This document shows, piece by piece, positions 21,697-34,059 of a stretch of 64,000 nucleotides of DNA. Both the position numbers and the translations under genes were made by a program. This DNA comes from Copromyces sp. CBS 386.78 (Eukaryota; Ascomycota; Sordariomycetes; Sordariales; Sordariaceae), in the NCBI GenBank assembly GCA_030685235.1, contig MU839162.1:1-64000 (forward strand), read 5' to 3'. Each line of letters starts with the position of its first letter. Position 1 is the stretch's first letter. Under the pieces are notes generated by a model. The model was not told where the DNA came from. It did not search any database and was given only the letters and a program-made list of their open reading frames with translations.

Positions 21697-23040
21697 ATGG
21701 CGGACGCACTCGACTCCATCGTCAAGGGTGCGCCGATGGCCCAAGACCTGCCTCACCTCAACAACCTCAACAGGGCCATCAGCGGCACCACCCCGATCGC
21801 CTCGTCGAATGCGCCCTCGACACCTACCAAGGGCAGCCACAATGGCATCGCCAGCAGCGACCCGCTCAGCCACACGCCTTCGTCGCCGTCCATGATCTAC
21901 CTGAACCTGCTCATCCTCGAAGCCTCGCTGCGAGCACAATACCTGGAGTTGCGCGCCCGCCGCCGCCACCACACGTTCTTTCTCGCTCTGCTGGGCCTCT
22001 GGACGGCCGGGTTCGGGTACGGACTCTTCTTGGCTCCGCGCGAAGACGGCAGCGGCGTCGGCGGCAGCGTATACTGGGTCGTGGAGACGGGCGAGAAGGT
22101 CTGCTTCCTGGGCGGCATCATGACGGGCGTGCTCGTGTGGGCCGCGGGCATCTGGGAGCGCGGCGTGCGCTGGCCCCGCCGCTGGCTGACGGTGAGCAAC
22201 CGCGGCCTGCGCGGGTTCAACTGCAAGGTGGTGCTGATGAAGAGACCGTGGTGGAAGGAGGCGCTGGGGACAATCGGCTGGTTCTTGACGTACGGCTGGT
22301 TCTCAAACGCCACGTCGAGCTATCGCTATGTGGAGCCGGCTATCTTGAAGGAGGTCGATAGGGAACTGGGACTGAGTGGGCATGGACACCCGACGTTGCC
22401 GGTTGTGAATGTGAGCAGCCACGACATGGAAAAGGGAGGACACGAAGAGGATTTGAGCCCCGGAGGCGATTACGTCAAGTTGCTGCTACTGGCGAAGCCG
22501 TTTAGTCCCACGTTCAGGGAAAACTGGGAGCTGTACAGGAGCGAGTACTGGGAGAAGGAAAACGAGCGACGCGCATTGTTGAGGGGCAAGCTCAAGGAAC
22601 GCGATCGCAAGCTGCGCAAGCAAACTAGCGGCTGGTTCTGGTGGCTTCCTTGGCGGCGGCCTGCGGTTTCGGAGAAAACTCATCATCGCCATCACGGCAG
22701 CTCCGTATCCGAAAAGGCACTCCATCCTCGCGCCGCGGCCGTGTCTAGTGAACACAGGCGTACTAGGAGTAGTAGCACGACGAGGGGAAGCATGAACGGA
22801 AGTGCTTTGCGCAGCACGACACCGACGCCGTCGCCAAGGGGCGAGCATGATGAGCCCGGGCTGACGAGAAAGGGAAGCTCGAGCCTCACGCCGGAGAAGG
22901 TCAGGAGAAAGAAGACGCTGGCTCCTCCTGGTTTGGCAATCAAAGGCCGGCCGAAGGTGGAATCTAGGTCTGTGACGCCAGAGAACCCGTCGCCGCTGGC
23001 TAAGGAGAGCTTCTTGAAGCCGGAGGGCACAAACCCATGA
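21697..23040 (+). CDS. Spo7-like regulatory subunit of the Nem1-Spo7 phosphatase
   Basis: The gene is a single exon of 447 codons. In yeast, Spo7 anchors and activates the Nem1 phosphatase in the nuclear/ER membrane. The complex dephosphorylates the lipin Pah1 and so controls the balance of phospholipid and triacylglycerol synthesis and nuclear shape. The conserved core starts at SPSMIYLNLLILEASLRAQY (about residue 64). It has two transmembrane helices at about 92-113 and 135-152, and a conserved cytosolic domain through RPWWKEALGTIGWFL and LLLLAKPFSPTFRENWELYR. The last 150 residues are a Ser/Arg-rich disordered tail, longer than in yeast Spo7, with several Ser/Thr-Pro sites. ATG follows AAGC at 21693. 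Confidence 0.88.
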   Translation: MADALDSIVKGAPMAQDLPHLNNLNRAISGTTPIASSNAPSTPTKGSHNGIASSDPLSHTPSSPSMIYLNLLILEASLRAQYLELRARRRHHTFFLALLGLWTAGFGYGLFLAPREDGSGVGGSVYWVVETGEKVCFLGGIMTGVLVWAAGIWERGVRWPRRWLTVSNRGLRGFNCKVVLMKRPWWKEALGTIGWFLTYGWFSNATSSYRYVEPAILKEVDRELGLSGHGHPTLPVVNVSSHDMEKGGHEEDLSPGGDYVKLLLLAKPFSPTFRENWELYRSEYWEKENERRALLRGKLKERDRKLRKQTSGWFWWLPWRRPAVSEKTHHRHHGSSVSEKALHPRAAAVSSEHRRTRSSSTTRGSMNGSALRSTTPTPSPRGEHDEPGLTRKGSSSLTPEKVRRKKTLAPPGLAIKGRPKVESRSVTPENPSPLAKESFLKPEGTNP

Positions 23041-24116
23041 AGGCGCATTTTTATAGACGGAGGGTCATTGAGTAACTTGCAGGCAAGACGAAGCCGATCA
23101 TGAGACGGGAGTCCACGGGATCACGAAGCAACGTGTAGTGTATTTTTGCGTTGGGAGTATTGTTAAATAGAGGGAAAGCGGAATGCAACAGCCGTTGATG
23201 TGTGACTCTCGACGCATTGTTCTACCTTGGATATCTTTACCGTGTTCTTCTGTTTACGACTCCTTGGGCGTCGCTTTTTGTTCTCCTTTCGGGCTTACTC
23301 TTAGCATGATGCAGTGGTGAGGTGGAAAATGTTTGTGGATGATGAGGCTCTCATTCTCAGGGGCAGGAGCATCAACACAACTTCTATCTGCGTGGCGGAT
23401 CTAAAGTTGGGCAAGCTGCAGGGCCTACAGTGCGGTCAACTGCTTGCGCATGGGGCCTTCCCCTCTTCGTCCCCGCCTGAATTTTAGTTGCCGTTGCTCA
23501 ATGCCGCTTTGTCTGTTAACAGGAAACAGCGTGATTCACACGGCAGTTTGCTAAGGAATGACGATTGAAACCTCAAGCACTGATTGCATGTTTACTAGGT
23601 ATCTTCCATTGTCTGACCCGACTTCCATTCAGCATTCACAGCCGATCGGACTGGCTTCACTTGGTTTTCTTTCTCCTGACCTTTGAACAGAATGAGATGA
23701 AGAGTTTTTCGTTCAAACAAATGCAAGAAGCGCCAACTAGCGGAATAACGTTTATACCTGCCCTCATAAGACCGCCTAGCGCCTGCCACGTTATTAGTAG
23801 GTCGAGTGTTCCACCCTGTTTTACACCTTTACAACTCGAACACCACATATCAACTACAGAGCTCGGCACCGCTTCCACTCATTTGGCGAATTCTTCCCAG
23901 TCGAAGCTAATCACGTCCTCACTTTGCGAGCCGAGTTCTTCCTTCATCAACAACCCTACAAGGAGCTGACCTAGCTCTCACCAAATATCCACTCCAACGA
24001 CAAGAAACCACATGCAGACATCCTCGGCCGACTCACATCTCTCTCGATCCACCAAACAAGACATCTCTCACTAGCACTATCCTTCGCTCCAATCCCCCAA
24101 CCCAAACATCCCCAAA
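23041..24116. other. Intergenic region, no gene seen
   Basis: This is the 3' region of the Spo7-like gene and the promoter and leader of the phosphatase-like gene. The last 150 bp before 24117 are rich in C and A with CTCTCAC-type motifs, as expected of a leader. A 134-codon plus-strand frame at 23565-23969 has no recognisable features. Confidence 0.5.
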
Positions 24117-25340
24117 ATGCAAAACCCAAACGACCCCCACACCCCCTCCCCCGGCTCCCTCATTCACAACAGCCATAGCTCCATAACCCGCGCCTTCCCC
24201 TACGACACCCGCCCGCCCTCTCCTCCCACAGTCGACATCCCCGCCTCGCGATGCATAGGCCGTATTTCTGTCACCATCACCCCCTCCCCGAGGAACCTGG
24301 ACCCTTCGCTCTTCGATCTCAACACCGATTACAGCTCGATAATCGCCCACGGCGGTGCACCGCAGGAAGCGGTAGATCAGGCTTCGAGCTGGGAGTACTC
24401 ATCCCGTCGGTCGGCCCAAAAGATTATTGACCCGAGCCTGTGGTTGGGGCCGTTGAGCGTGGTTAGGGATAAGGCGTGGATGGAAAAAGAAAAGGTGACC
24501 ATGGTGGTGGTGGTTAGGGATCGGATGGTGGGACTTACGGGGTTGATGGGGGGGTTGGCACTTGGGGGAGGACAGCGACAACAGCAGCAACAAGGACAGC
24601 AACAAGGACAGCAAAACAAGGACGGCGGCGTTCCCGCGTTCCCGACGTTGGGGCCCCCAGCGAAGAAGGTCTGCGAGGAGCTAGGCGTGCAAGTCGAAGC
24701 GGTGGGCATCAGCGGGCTACAAGAGCTCATCCGCGAGTTCCCGCGCCTCAACGAGAAGATCGTCCGCCACCTCGTCTCAGTCCACAAGCGGAGTTCCGGC
24801 ACCCAGCAGGGAAAAGTTTTGGTATGCTGCGAGACAGGCAACGAGCGCTCAGCCGCAGTAGTAGTCGCCTACCTGGTAGAAGTCTGGGGCTGTGACCTGC
24901 TCCATGCGCTCCGCTTCGTTCTGTACCGCCGCTTCTGCGTGGCGTGGGACGATGACACGCGGCGCTATCTCAAGAACTACGAGGACATTTTGATGGCCAA
25001 GAGGATGCGGTGGCAGGACCAGGAGGCAAACCAGAGAGATGCCGAGCTCGCTACGGACGAGACGAGGACGTTCAAGTTGAAGAGACAGTTGGCGGCTGTG
25101 GGCTTTTTGAGTGAGGATGATGATGGTGATTCTGACCAAGATGCTGACATGTCCACCGCCGACAGCGACTCATCGGAAGAGGCACTTCGGGAGCTGCAAC
25201 GTCAGGCAAGAGAATATCAGCACAAGACAAGAGGGGGGAGGAATCATAGGAACTTTGCGCCGTTTGTGGAGAGGATACCGCTGGGACGCAGAAATAACAA
25301 CGACGGGACCGGGAGTGGAAGGGGAGGCAGGACATGCTAG
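24117..25340 (+). CDS. Dual-specificity phosphatase-like protein
   Basis: The gene is a single exon of 407 codons. The core reads IIDPSLWLGPLSVVRDKAWM near residue 103 and carries a CX5R signature, CETGNERS, with Cys at residue 238 and Arg at 244. An Ala-Ala-Val-Val-Val-Ala-Tyr-Leu helix follows. This is the DSPc/STYX-type phosphatase fold. The residue before the catalytic Cys is another Cys instead of the usual His, so activity toward phosphoproteins is uncertain, and a binding (pseudophosphatase) role is possible. A Gly/Gln-rich insert (residues about 155-175) interrupts the catalytic domain. The C-terminus is acidic, then Arg/Gly-rich (GRRNNNDGTGSGRGGR). Substrate and location are unknown. 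Confidence 0.75.
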   Translation: MQNPNDPHTPSPGSLIHNSHSSITRAFPYDTRPPSPPTVDIPASRCIGRISVTITPSPRNLDPSLFDLNTDYSSIIAHGGAPQEAVDQASSWEYSSRRSAQKIIDPSLWLGPLSVVRDKAWMEKEKVTMVVVVRDRMVGLTGLMGGLALGGGQRQQQQQGQQQGQQNKDGGVPAFPTLGPPAKKVCEELGVQVEAVGISGLQELIREFPRLNEKIVRHLVSVHKRSSGTQQGKVLVCCETGNERSAAVVVAYLVEVWGCDLLHALRFVLYRRFCVAWDDDTRRYLKNYEDILMAKRMRWQDQEANQRDAELATDETRTFKLKRQLAAVGFLSEDDDGDSDQDADMSTADSDSSEEALRELQRQAREYQHKTRGGRNHRNFAPFVERIPLGRRNNNDGTGSGRGGRTC

Positions 25341-26687
25341 TCAGTCTATGGCATGATGGCATCGAATGTCTGTCGTCTACGACGGAGCCCATGATCAGAG
25401 AAGAGGTAGCAAGCAGTTGAAAGATGGCACGGCATATCGCGAGACGTGAGACAGAGTTTGGGACAAATTCAGTGGTGCTAGAAAGAAAAGTACGTTATCT
25501 GCCTACCCCTTGACCTTTGTTTTGTTGCTCTCTGCTTTCTATGCTCATCAAAGGGTCGAGGTGATAGTAGTTACTATCGATCTATCCATCCATCTTCATA
25601 GCCAGCCCGGCACAATGTCCTGTTCATCAATGTTTGTTAACGAGAAGATGGTCGTCGGGGATTATGGAAAAGAAATGTCCACGAGTTAAACTCGACAGTC
25701 CAGATGCTAATACAGTATTATGAAGTCACCACATCATGCCATGATAGATATCATCAGAATGCTCTTCCAGTATCAATCACCCCTCCCTCGTCTGCTTCCA
25801 AGGAGTATGGTCTGTCCAACATATTCTCCTCCTCGTAGCAAGACTCACATACACCCCGCTTGCCATTCTCCCAACAATGCCGGCCCTATTGAATCATGGC
25901 GACACCTAGGATTACAGAGTGCTGCGAGAGTGTCAGACATCGGATGAAAATCCCATGATAACCGATAAAAACGAACCTTGACGGTCTGCAAATTCTGGTA
26001 ACGGCCCGTCATGAACCATTCCGTCGCGTCCATTCACTTGCTCGTCCTCTGGCAATACGCGTTTGCAACGACCGACAAATTCATATCCTCACACGTGCTT
26101 CTTCCTACTGCGTCACGCCTCAACGAGCAACAACCTTCTTCAGCATTCGCTTTGCTTGCTGTCCGTCTCAACAACCTGTCGCTACCAGAAGATACGATAC
26201 ACGAGCGACAGCTTACGCACTTTACTCGGGCGACTGTCCTTTCAGAAATATTTTCAACCTTGATACCCTTCACCACCTTTCACATTCTGCCTGAAGCTTC
26301 TGGCTTTTTTTTTCAGTAAAAAATATCTGGCTTGCTCAACAAAGGTTAGTTGCCTTCCATCTCCCTACAAACCCGCCTATCAACCAGAACAAAACCAAAC
26401 AGTCATGCACACATCCAAGCTGACAGCTTTGTAGACAGACAGGAGCGACAACTTGCTCTCGCGAGAGGACCCCTCGCTCCTGTTTTTTAGCAAAGGGTCA
26501 ACAAAACGAGCAGAGTGACTCAACTCAAACTGTCACTCGCAATCCCTCGACAGTCGCGTCCTTGCTGCCCTCAGCTGGCAACCTACTTGCGAATCTTTCA
26601 CCACTACCACTACCCTTAACCAACCACGCAACTCCTTCCATCTCCCCTCAACAACAGCAGCAGCAACAACAACAACAACAGACGGAA
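25341..26687. other. Intergenic region and long 5' leader
   Basis: The region contains the 3' end of the phosphatase-like gene and the promoter and leader of the next gene. The frame of the next gene is open upstream of its ATG through a CAG/CAA run (about 26650-26680), but there is no upstream ATG in that frame. Nothing else is recognisable. Confidence 0.5.
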
Positions 26688-29600
26688 ATGGCCTCCCAAA
26701 GACCCCAGCGCAACCGCCGTCCACCCGTCTTTTACGGCCAGGAGCAGGAGGAAGACACTTTCCTCCAGTTCCAGCCCCCCTCGCCTCCCAAAAAGCCCAT
26801 CGACACCCGCCCGCCCTTCGACCCTGACCTTGTCGAGAAATGTGCCTTCCCCTCTCTCAACCCCGTTACCCACGTCGGGCCGGGGCCGAGCGAGGTGTAC
26901 AAGCTCCGCCGGCAGGTGCGAGAGCAACAAGAACTCAAGCAGATGGTGGAGTACGAGCCTTGGTACCATGAGCGTATTGCGAAGTTGAGTCTCAGGAAGA
27001 GAGTGGTGGGGCGTAGGGATATTGGTCCGTTCCCCGGCGACGTGGTTGAAAAAGCTTCCAAAGGGGATAAAGCTTCCAGGGCAAGGTCCCGCGGTGTTAG
27101 TGTTGAACAGGTTATTTATGCCGGTACTCGAGAGGACAGGCTCAGGTGGGAGAAGAGTCGTGAGCAGGAATTTGTTTGGGCGGTTGGTTCTTCGTCTGAA
27201 GGAGAGGAAGAGGAACAGGAAGAAGAAGAAGAGGAGGAAGACAATATTCAGCAAAGGGATATGGATGTCAAGACGTTCAGACTGTTTCTAACCGCGAGGA
27301 ACTTGAACCATAGGAAACAGAAAGAGGCAGTGGCTGCCGTCGAAAAGGCGAGGAGCCGTGCTCGGAGTTTGGCCACAAGCCAGGGACGAGTGAATCTGGG
27401 CCTGCCTCCCACTTCAACGTTGGCGACTGCGGCAGGGGAGAATCAAAGAGATCACGACGGAGATACGATTATGGGCGGTGGGAGTTTGTCTCAGTCAACC
27501 AGACAGCTTGTCGAGTCTCTGCCCAAAGCGCGGTGGGCATTCACGATAGAAAGGTGGCCAAAGAGTCCGCGACGGCCGACAGCAGCAGAAAAAGGCAAAG
27601 GAAAAGAGGTTTTGCCTGGGGAGGTTTCCAGGATCCAGAGCACGATGGGGCCAAGACGAATGTCCGAAGGAATCACCAGGTGCTTTGGTGGTATTGATCC
27701 CTTGGGAGTTGAGAGTCCGACGGTCCAGGTAGGTCTTAAGAAGCGTATCGTCTATGGAAATTGTCAGCTAACCCAGGTCACTTGTGCAGATACTGAATAC
27801 AGCATCTCTAGCGATTCCCGACTGGCCCTCCCTGCCTGCCAACATCCAATACCTCATTACCTACCTTCTGACAGCCGTCCATGTACCACCGTACTCCTTC
27901 GCGCAGATGAGCACGCTGTTGGCTCTCTCCTCCGACGAGATTATATCTCTCCTATGCTTGATAAACCAAGAAAGCCGCAAGATGGTCGTCTTGGACAACC
28001 TGAGCAATCAGCTGGCCGCAATCGATAAAATCAATGCAATCCGCGACGCTCTAGACCGCCTCAAGCCACGATGTCTAATCACCGATTCCGTATCCCCCGA
28101 AGATATCTGCCAAGGTCAAGCATTCTTGCGCTGCATGGGTCTGCACGAAGTGGCGGAGTGGTTGGCTGAATACACGGGAGTCAGCAGCAGGGGCAGATGG
28201 TACGACGACGAAGCACGGTATGTTATCAAGATAAATGGGCGGCTTCTGGACGGTGATATACCAGCCGAAGTAGCCAGTAATGTGTTGGGACGCATCTGGA
28301 GGGAGGAGCAAGAAAGGGCGAACAGGATGGAGAAGGCCGGAAGAGCAGAGGCAGCAAGAGCATCGATGCGACCGCCACCGCCGGGCCTGGTGAATCGCTC
28401 AGTCTTGGAAATTCCACTTGTGCACAGAAGCCCTGCCAAAGGCAACGTCTTGACCGTTCAGGAGGCGGAACAGGCGGCGAGAAGGCTTGCTGAATTAGGC
28501 CTACTCGTTCCAGAGTCGGGTCACTATACGGTCAGTGTAAATGGCGAATGCGTGCATTTAGAGGAGGGCCTGCAAGCGCGGCGAATCTGGAATCAGGAGC
28601 TGGAAGCCATGCGGCAGGCTCAGAGGCAAAGACAACAACATTCAATGGCACCTCCGCCTAGGCCGGCACCGAGGGAACCAAAGTCTCCTAATTCGCAAAC
28701 GAAAGACGACTTGCTGTCCATCGGCATCGATCTTTCCCTTCACAAACCACCATCGGTCGACACAGGGTCACCCACCCTCGAAGCAAGAACCGCCCAATTT
28801 ATGGCAGCCAACAAGGACCTTCTTGACGCCATAGACAAGGAAGATGAAGAGAAAGATCGTCTCCTTGATGATGACGAGCGCGGCTCACGCGATGTCAGTG
28901 AGGCTCGTACCTTACGAAGTAACAGTGTGTACAGTTCTCGATTCCCCAGCGAGGCACCTTCCGTGGTGCCAGCCGCTACTACAACTGCTAGAACAGCCAG
29001 AAATAATCGACAAGCGAACACCGTTCCTGCTAACCCTTCTAGCTCTGCACATGAAATAGCTCGTAGGGAGGAAGGCCCGAGCCATGCAGCAGAGGGAACA
29101 GCTCAGGATAACAGAGAGAGAACGAATCCTCGGAGACAAGTGAAGAACCCAGCAGGGGAAAGAGGACCAGAAAAACTGAGGAAGCCGCAATCTGCTACAG
29201 AAGCAGGAGCCTCGAATGGCACCCCTCACAATGCTTCTTTTGGAAGGAGTGGAAGCTCCAGACCAGTGGCAACAGCCGTGACGACCCAAAAGGAAGAGGC
29301 AAGACCAGTCCCAGTGCCCACTCCTCCCGCACCCGAAACCCCGGCATCGCAAAAGAAGACAAAGATCATTCTCAAGGTCGGAGGTCGGAGAGTTGTCAGC
29401 CAATCGCACATCCCTTTCAAGGACACTCCACGAACAGAGCCGCCGGTGCACGCAATTCCACCTACCCTTGGGCGAAACTTGTCCGAACCTACAAGACGTC
29501 ATCGCGACATATCACAAGAAAGATCCTTCGGTGGCAACGCTACTTGTGATGCCCCGTCGCCCGGCAGCTTCAATCACTCATTGCCGACACGACGGAGTCT

Positions 29601-30003
29601 TTTTGGGACAAGCCGGGAACAGCAGCTTTCGTATCTGACTTCAGGGACACTGAATGCCTCACATGATGCCCAAGGCCGGGTTCCAACGCCACCTTTGGGG
29701 GTCTTTCGGCATCCTCCGAGCGCTATCCCACATCAGAGCCATCACCACATGCCTCCGCCAGCCGGCTTTCCGAATCGCGCTCTAACAGAATCTGGCTCTC
29801 ATCATCAAAACGAGTTGAGACCTACCGGTCATTTGCCGTCCGTCACACCTGCCCGAACGATCTCTCCGCAGGTTCCCTCTCAGGCTGTCGCTGGTAGGGA
29901 AAGCTCACAGACCATGCGCGGGACAGCAACTGAGGAAGTTGGGAAGAGACATGCTACCAGGAGGCAATTTCACGGCGAGGAACAAGGAGGAAGCGGTCCT
30001 TAG
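26688..30003 (+). CDS. 1084-residue protein of unknown function, partly disordered
   Basis: Exons are 26688-27728 and 27790-30003. The 61-bp intron (GTAGGT...CAG with a GCTAAC branch site) joins two long frames in phase 0, so the two frames are one gene. I do not recognise a family. The N-terminal part is basic and Pro-rich (RPQRNRRPPVF) with a poly-Glu run encoded near 27205-27240. Just after the junction comes a globular, helical section (Leu-rich, about residues 348-520). It contains two related modules, one with ARYVIKINGRLL...RIWREE and one with GHYTVSVNGECV...RIWNQE, suggesting an internal duplication. The last 500 residues are Ser/Pro/Arg-rich and probably disordered. The ATG at 26688 is the first Met in frame. 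Confidence 0.7.
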
Positions 30004-31756
30004 GTGTGGTCCACGAAATGGATGTGTCCACCTTACCACTCAGTTGCTTCATATCCCATCTCCATTCTAGTGCTAATAGTAGTAGTCTTGATTGCAAAAT
30101 TAAAGGAAGCTCAGTCCTTTCCACCGATTTCCCACCGCCTATCTCGTGCCTCTCTGTTCCCGATCCCAACTCCTGTGGCTTTTCCGGGCTGTAAAGCTCT
30201 CCTCTGTTTGCAGCCGCCTGACCATGCAACTCTTCCACCTTGACCTTTGCTTCGTTGTGTTCTGATACTGAAACGGGAGTATCGGACTTATCAGCATCAG
30301 CGGCCCGTCTTCTTCCCTTCTGCCTTGCCCTCCAAAACACAACTTGAAGAACCAGCACCAGCAGTAGTATTGTCGCTGGGGCGAGGGAGAGGTCGGTCGG
30401 GACTTCATGTTGACTTTGCTCGTCACGCAAAAAACACTCCAGGTAAGAAAAGTTGGGACAAAAACCAAGAGAAAGGACGGAAAGGAGGAGGAGGAAGAAG
30501 AAGGGAAAAGAGCACTACCAGGGAGAGAGTGGAGAGTGGGCGGAGTATTTGTGAAAACCTGCACCGAGAACTCACAGAAAATCAAGAACTGCCAGCAACC
30601 CTTCTTCATTGACACTGGAGAGCCTAGACTTAGGCATCTACCGTCCAACCAGCTCATCCATCCAGTCGTCGTCGACGAGCTCAACTACAATCCGGCGGCA
30701 CCCTATAGCTGCGTAAAATTCCCAAAAGGCTCAAACTCAAACTCTCAAAAGCAGGTAGCCGCTTAACTTCCGCTCACCTTGAACCTCGCGTCTAGATCAT
30801 CATCCTGCAGACTTGCGCGGATAGAGTGTTCTGAGCTTATCATATTGAACGATATCACTACTTTGGGAAGGGAAGCAGACACGTTACGGGGGTGGTGAAC
30901 GCCCCGCAGGAGCAGCGGAAGTCGCAGGATTTGTAACCATGTTGGTGGTTGATGGTGCGTTTGGCGCGGTGCAGTGGTGATTTGTGAGGGGAGGACGAGT
31001 GGTGGTGGTTGGTGGCTGCGAAGAGAGGGCTGAAAATATGATCTGTATGTACAATGGGGAAGGAGATATAAGACATGAATCTTTGTTCACTTCCTCCGCT
31101 TGTCAGTCCTCCCTTTTTTTTTTTCGAAAGGTGAAAGGCGGAAGAGGTGGTGTTTGTTTGGTGTTTTATTGTTCAGGCACCTACTCACTAAACGCACTAT
31201 AAGCCCACTATTAATCAACCTTGTGAACGGAAATCGTCTCAAAGCGCATCTTCACCAAGTCCCAGCATTCTTGACCCTTGTTGAAAAGTTTATTGGCCAT
31301 ATAAGTGCGATAATGCGCCTAACCCGCGGAGTGACCAAGGTGAGTTTGGTCCGTTTCTGCGGGGAATTCTTGAGTCGGACCTGTCTACTCCACTCATTTT
31401 CCCCTTCGACAGAAACCAGGTTCGATCGCTCCGGGCATGGAAAGGCTCATTGGACAACATTGCATGAGCCCAAACGCACAGAAAATTTGTTCTAAATTTG
31501 ATGCTGTTGAAAGGGGATGATGAACAGAAGAGGACGGAGAGAATAGGAACAAAAAAAAAAAAAAAAAAAAGGAAACGGCCCCGAGGTAGCGGGTCCAGGG
31601 GAAAAAAAGACCCTCCCATGATTGCAGTGATGCAAAACTTCTTTCCATCTATTGACATCCAATTCCCTTTTTTTTTCAAGCGAAACACAGACGCCATTCC
31701 TTCTATGACCTGCTCCAGAAAAACGACAACCCATGTGACCATGCCCAGTCAGGTCA
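30004..31756. other. Intergenic region between convergent genes
   Basis: This stretch of 1.75 kb holds the 3' ends of the 1084-aa protein gene (plus) and the rhodopsin-like gene (minus). Two overlapping minus-strand frames at 29954-30430 and 30139-30684 contain a hydrophobic segment, but they lack a usable ATG or join, so I do not call a gene. A run of about 20 A lies at 31551-31570. Confidence 0.45.
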
Positions 31757-33453
31757 CTACTCCCTCGTAACATGCCACTCCTCCGTAACCTGTATCATGG
31801 CCGGCTTTCCTCCGGAATTCCTGCTGTTATTCCCCCGATATCCTCCCTGCCCAGGTCCAGGTCCCTCTCCTCTCTCCAAATCACCACTGTTATGTTCCCT
31901 CCTATAACCCTCACCCAAAATTGACTCCTCACTGCGATTATCCATCTCACCCACTCTACCCACCACGACAGACACGGAGGAGGCGGGAACGGCATTCGCA
32001 TCATTGAATGGACTTTGCCCCTGTGCGCTTCCAGGAGCGAGGCCATCACTCCCACTACTCCCCAACCCAGTCTTCCCCTCCCGACCCAACTCAAACTCAT
32101 CACTATCGTCATCCCTATTCGGCCTGCTCTTATTTCCACTCCCACCCGCATCGCCCCCGGACCTTCCAGGGATGGCACCACCACCAATAGTCCTCAGCCC
32201 GAGTCCCGCCCCTGCATCGGCACGGCTGTTCTTGCTAAACCCGCGCCCGCTTTGCTTTTGATACCCCTGGCTCCGGCTGCTGCCGCCGGTACGGGAGTAG
32301 ATTTTGTCCAAGAAGGACTTGTATAGTGGTCGACAGACCGGGATGCCGATGCAGATCATGGTGATGGCGATCTCGGCGGAGGACCAGACGATCAGGCCGA
32401 CGGTGTCGCGGGAGTAGTTGTTTGTGGAGAGGTTGGGCACCTCTATAGTGCGCTTAATTCCGCAAGCCCCTGCGCTGTATTTTTGAGAAGAAGATTAGCA
32501 GGTGGTAGGGTTGGATTGTGTTGGAGTGAGGTCAGGTTTCGGGGCGAAGAATATGGGTAGAAGTCATAATATATGTAAGGACTAATGTGGGGGGTTAAAC
32601 TTACATGACGCCTAGACTCATGCTGATAGCGATAATCATCTTCTCGCGTTGATTCATGTTGAGTTTCCAGAGGAAGATCCATGGCATGAGGGCGAAGAAG
32701 AAATCGGCGATGATGCAAAGGACTGTGAAGTGGAGATTTGTCAGTATATTTCCTCCTCTCAACTTCTCAGCGGCCTGCCGGCGACACTCCTGCCTCCCTT
32801 GCGAACCGACGAACATAGCCGCAACATTGAGGGGTTAGGTAAACTTACTAGTAAGCGTCAAAGAAACCGGCGTAGCATTTAAATCACAATGCCCTCCCGG
32901 GATCGATCGATCCCAGAGATACGCCGGCGGCGAGCACTGGAGCATAAAGACGAAGCAGACGGAGACCGAAGCGCACATAAGCGCTCCCATCACCAGCCAG
33001 ATACTAACTCTGTGCCATGTCTGGTTGACCAGGCGCAGCAAGAAGAGTCCTAACGACCATTTTGCCAACGCCATGCCAATGACGGCGAAGCACTGCCCGA
33101 TGGCTTCCCACATGATTGCGCCGGGAAGGCTTTCTAACGGGATATCCCACATGTCTTGCCCGAAGCCGTAGTGGGCTGCTATGGAGGAGCAAATGGTGTA
33201 GCCGATGAGTAATATCTTTGATGATGAGAAAGGAGACGAGGTTAGTGCCTGATCTCATCGGGATTGCTGAGGAGAAAGAATGGAGGGTTGGCAGAGTACT
33301 CACAAACGCAATAACATAAACATGATCATCATAACCCGTATTCGCCACCATGATGGTGCGAACGTATAACCGTAAGCCGACCCAGATTCCAGTAAGTGCG
33401 GCCATAATCCACATTACGGCTATGGCCCACGGGCCATCACCTCCCATTGCCAT
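31757..33453 (-). CDS. Seven-transmembrane fungal rhodopsin/PTH11-type protein
   Basis: Exons in order are 33304-33453, 32849-33215, 32605-32722 and 31757-32474, giving 450 aa with all phases consistent. Introns are 33216-33303 (AAG acceptor), 32723-32848 and 32475-32604. The protein has an N-terminal helix (WAIAVMWIMAALTGIWVGLRLYV), then YDDHVYVIAF, a KWSLGLFLLRLV helix, an FFFALMPWIFLWKL helix and LGVIAGACGIKRT at an exon junction, all typical of the Fung_rhodopsin (formerly DUF) family of fungal integral membrane proteins that includes Pth11-like receptors. The 165-residue cytosolic tail is Gly/Ser/Arg-rich. A role in sensing at the plasma membrane is plausible from the family only, and no ligand can be inferred. 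Confidence 0.82.
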
Positions 33454-34059
33454 GATGTGAGGTTATCGTGTGTTGCTGATGTTGGCTGTAGGTGTTGATC
33501 CTTGAGGGTAAGTCAACAGAGGATGACAACCTGAGGATAGGAAGGAGCAAACAAGAGAACCGGGCGTGACATTTACAAGCCACTGTGTTGGAGGATGTAT
33601 TTTAATAATGAAGAAAGACATCAGAAACTTCGGCACCGTTGAACTAACTAGGTTTCGGGGCATGGAGTAGGAAAGGAAGTTAGTTCCGGTTGTTTCGATA
33701 AAGCGGCAACTTGGGGTCGGAAATCGGCTTGCCCTCGCCACGGACCGAATAATGGGGCTAGCTACACGTAGGAACTTTTGAGAAGTCTAGGGTGTGTGCG
33801 GTCATTATGGATGCTGTGGTGAGGTAGATTGAAAGAAGACGGGAAGTAACCAAAGGCGTGCTACACCTCCCTACTACTACGTAGCCAGTTAGCTTGATTA
33901 CAGGGAAGCGCACCCGAGAATGTGAGGCGGCGATTCAAGACAGGGTAATTGAGTCTTCTGGAAGTTCAGAATCTTACGGCTCTGCAGTTCTCGCCTTCAC
34001 ATGTACTTCTCAACCCTGCCATCTCCAAAATGAAGATGGGATATCCATGAGGGTATGTA

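Noticed and set aside
29954..30684. Two minus-strand frames with a hydrophobic segment, possibly one spliced gene
   Set aside because: No donor and acceptor pair I tried joins them in phase, and the downstream frame lacks an ATG and overlaps the end of a real gene.
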